Of a stretch of DNA of 22,015 nt, positions 20,099 to 22,015 are shown one piece after another; position 1 is the first letter of the stretch; each line of letters begins with the position of its first letter. A program made the position numbers and the translations under genes. Origin of the DNA: Oppiella nova (lineage: Eukaryota; Arthropoda; Arachnida; Sarcoptiformes; Oppiidae); contig CAJPVJ010000638.1 in assembly GCA_905397405.1 (NCBI GenBank), positions 1 through 22,015 of the forward strand. Reading direction: 5' to 3'. The notes below the pieces were generated by a model that was given only the letters and a program-made list of their open reading frames with translations, ran no database searches and had not been told where the DNA came from.

Positions 20099-21984
20099 TT
20101 ATCTGAAAATAAATGAGTAATGAATAAAAAAATAAAAGCCAAACAAATGAATGAGCAATGATTGTACGCTATGGACAGTGAGCCGATGGCATGAATTGGC
20201 GATTATTTGTACAGAATTGTCATCGTTTTGGTTCACACTATTAACACCATTAAGAATACTGTTGTGAATGAACTTCATTTCGTCAAATGATTGCGCGAAA
20301 CGGTTCGCATTATTCACATCCTTCACGCCTTTGATGGTCACGTCGTACAGACACGACATCCGGTAGTAGCCGTGAAGGTCATGACACGGGTCTTCGCGGG
20401 CGTCCTCCTCGTCCACCGCCGCGTCTTCGCCGCTGTCGTCGTCGGTCGCACCGGAGTCGGCGTCCGACTTATAGTCTGTTACAGTATTGTCCGCCTGTGA
20501 GGCACTGTTAGCACTGTTGGTGGCGCTCATGTCCACACCCGTCGCACTCAATATGTTGTGAATGTCGATGAGTTCCCTCTTAGGACAACCCGTTTTGCAC
20601 AGAGAGTTGGCACTGATTGAGTTGAGCACCAGTTGCTGTTTGACAGTAGAGGTGGCCGAACGGAATTTGATGACTACGTTCAGGTGCGCCGACCTCTCGA
20701 ACTGTCCGATGTATACCCGAACGCCGATGTGATCCAAATGTATTGTAATCACGTTGTTGTTAGACGACTGTGTGATGCGAATCAGGTTATTGGCGTTGGA
20801 TGTGCTGCCGTCGATGAATGTCGACGAAGGGGTGCCCACTCTCTGTCCGCCTAAACACACATCACATCAACATTAGTTCAATGCATACGACAAACAGACA
20901 ATCAATGTATGCCTACCTTGTGGTGAGGACTGACTGTCCGCCTCATACAAGAGATCACTCAAAATGCCGCACTTCTTGAACTGTCGCACCAGAACCACAA
21001 CTCTGGTCACACCCGTCACCTGAGGGTTGGCCCCTAAAGCAGACAATTATTGTGTTATTAATTCAATGCATTTAATCATTCATTCAATTCAAACATACCT
21101 TTAATTCGGGAGTTAGTGATTTGAACCTTAAATAAGGGGTGATCTATGAGAGGCCAGGCGCCAGAGCACCGGCACGTCTGGTATTCGTTGTTGAATGTCC
21201 TGAGGTGTGGGTCGCCGTATATAATACACGTGAGCGGTGGCGACGGAGGCGCCGACGGCTTCACTGTTGGCACAGTCGATGGCATTGGACTCGAAGAACT
21301 GAAATCATTATTATTGATGTCTTCGTCGACATCGCTGTCAATAGTCTCCCCTCTGATGGGAAAAAAGTTTGTTTTCACAGACGACTCACTGGCCATAAGG
21401 CCATTGTCTCGCACCACACGACCCCTCGACCGCTTCGGTCCACTCGTGGTCACCACTCTCTGCGTCCTATGATCGGTGCGCACGTCTATGGGCACCGATA
21501 GGTCCGTATTGATGGTGTAGTTATAGGCGGCCGACAGGCACTGCTGGAGGAGCTCCTGTTGCTCGACGATCTTCTGCTGGTTTTGGTGCCACTGCTGCTG
21601 ATTCTGGACGACCACCGATTGGCCGGACTTGCGCTGCGATGAGGCCACGGATTGGGGCCGATAGACGACGGCGCCCGTTGTCATAGCGTTGGTGCAGTTG
21701 CGCTCGTGCTTCCAGTTCTTCAGCAGTGTCTGCAATGTGTGGAACTCCAGGTTTCCGCGACACGACTTCCCGATGGATCGGAGGCAGTGCTGGTAGGCGT
21801 TCACGAGAGCGCAGTACTGCTGCTCAGACACCGCTGACCACTGCTGTTGGGACGACATCTCCACCACCGATGAGTACTCCCGCGAACACATCTCCACATT
21901 ACAGCACCGGTAGGTCGCCGCCAGACACGCCATCCACACCACCGCTACGGATGATAGTGTCCTTCGTATGGTTGTTGTCTTCAT
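20099..21984 (-). CDS. RGM: Repulsive guidance molecule (RGM), GPI-anchored BMP co-receptor, 3 exons
   Basis: Minus-strand coding exons are 21984-21099, 21033-20917 and 20850-20099, with introns of 65 and 66 bp, giving 584 aa. RGMs are cell-surface BMP co-receptors and neogenin ligands. A signal peptide covers about residues 1-24. A Cys-rich N-terminal helical domain follows, with YCALVNAYQHC and CRGNLEFHT (75-83). A Gln-rich linker (125-150) and basic KRSRGR (184-189) precede the partial von Willebrand D domain. Its YGDPHLRTFNNEYQTC contains the Asp-Pro autocleavage site at 258-259, and AWPLID follows. Exon 3 has CKTGCPKRELID (419-430), an acidic stretch (460-488), YYRMSCLYDV (496-505) and a hydrophobic tail from about 558, consistent with GPI attachment near 552-555. 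It is longer than typical vertebrate RGMs (about 430-450 aa) because of the linkers. A stop at 21997-21999, in frame upstream, supports the start. Confidence 0.9.
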
Positions 21985-22015
21985 TGTGACATCGATTCAG
22001 TGATCAATACAAGAG

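Noticed and set aside
21139-21989. Plus-strand and alternative-frame ORFs over RGM exon 1
   Set aside because: They are shadows of the RGM coding exon. The RGM frame has signal peptide, Cys pattern and GDPH motif, and the others have nothing recognisable.

Overview
The window is nuclear DNA from an animal, most likely an arthropod. Non-coding DNA is very AT-rich, coding exons are much richer in GC, most introns are 65-140 bp, and splicing is GT-AG. Four protein genes can be modelled and all belong to animal families: a 5-HT7-type serotonin receptor, a TMEM41A-like VTT-domain membrane protein, an AFF/lilliputian scaffold of the super elongation complex, and a repulsive guidance molecule (RGM). 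RGM is absent from Drosophila, the introns are compact, and the receptor resembles arthropod 5-HT7. A mite or other chelicerate is therefore my best guess, but this is inference. No prokaryotic feature, tRNA, rRNA or CRISPR array was seen.

Layout. 1-2544: AT-rich intergenic DNA opening with a CT microsatellite. 2545-6481: the 5-HT7 gene on the plus strand, with seven coding exons (548 aa) and GA microsatellites in its third intron. 6546-7644: a candidate non-autonomous hAT-like element bounded by 14-bp inverted repeats. 7645-9071: AT-rich spacer. 9072-13602: the TMEM41A-like gene on the minus strand, with four coding exons (256 aa). Its first exon lies 3.5 kb upstream of the others. 13603-14846: spacer between divergent genes. 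14847-15931: candidate promoters and leader of the AFF gene. 15932-18466: an uninterrupted 844-aa AFF reading frame on the plus strand. 18789-20027: convergent spacer with a small GC-richer island. 20028-21984: the RGM gene on the minus strand, with three coding exons (584 aa), complete to its start codon.

The genes do not form an obvious pathway. 5-HT7 and TMEM41A converge, TMEM41A and AFF diverge, and AFF and RGM converge. Gene models were assembled by matching splice phase, GT-AG sites and family motifs by eye. All four give complete frames whose exon lengths add up exactly. The points most worth a second look are the intronless AFF frame with its closely packed partner-binding motifs, and the repeated ATGCAT motif just upstream of 3' splice sites. 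The RGM domain insertions, a 31-nt exon in the receptor, and the hAT-like inverted repeats also merit attention.
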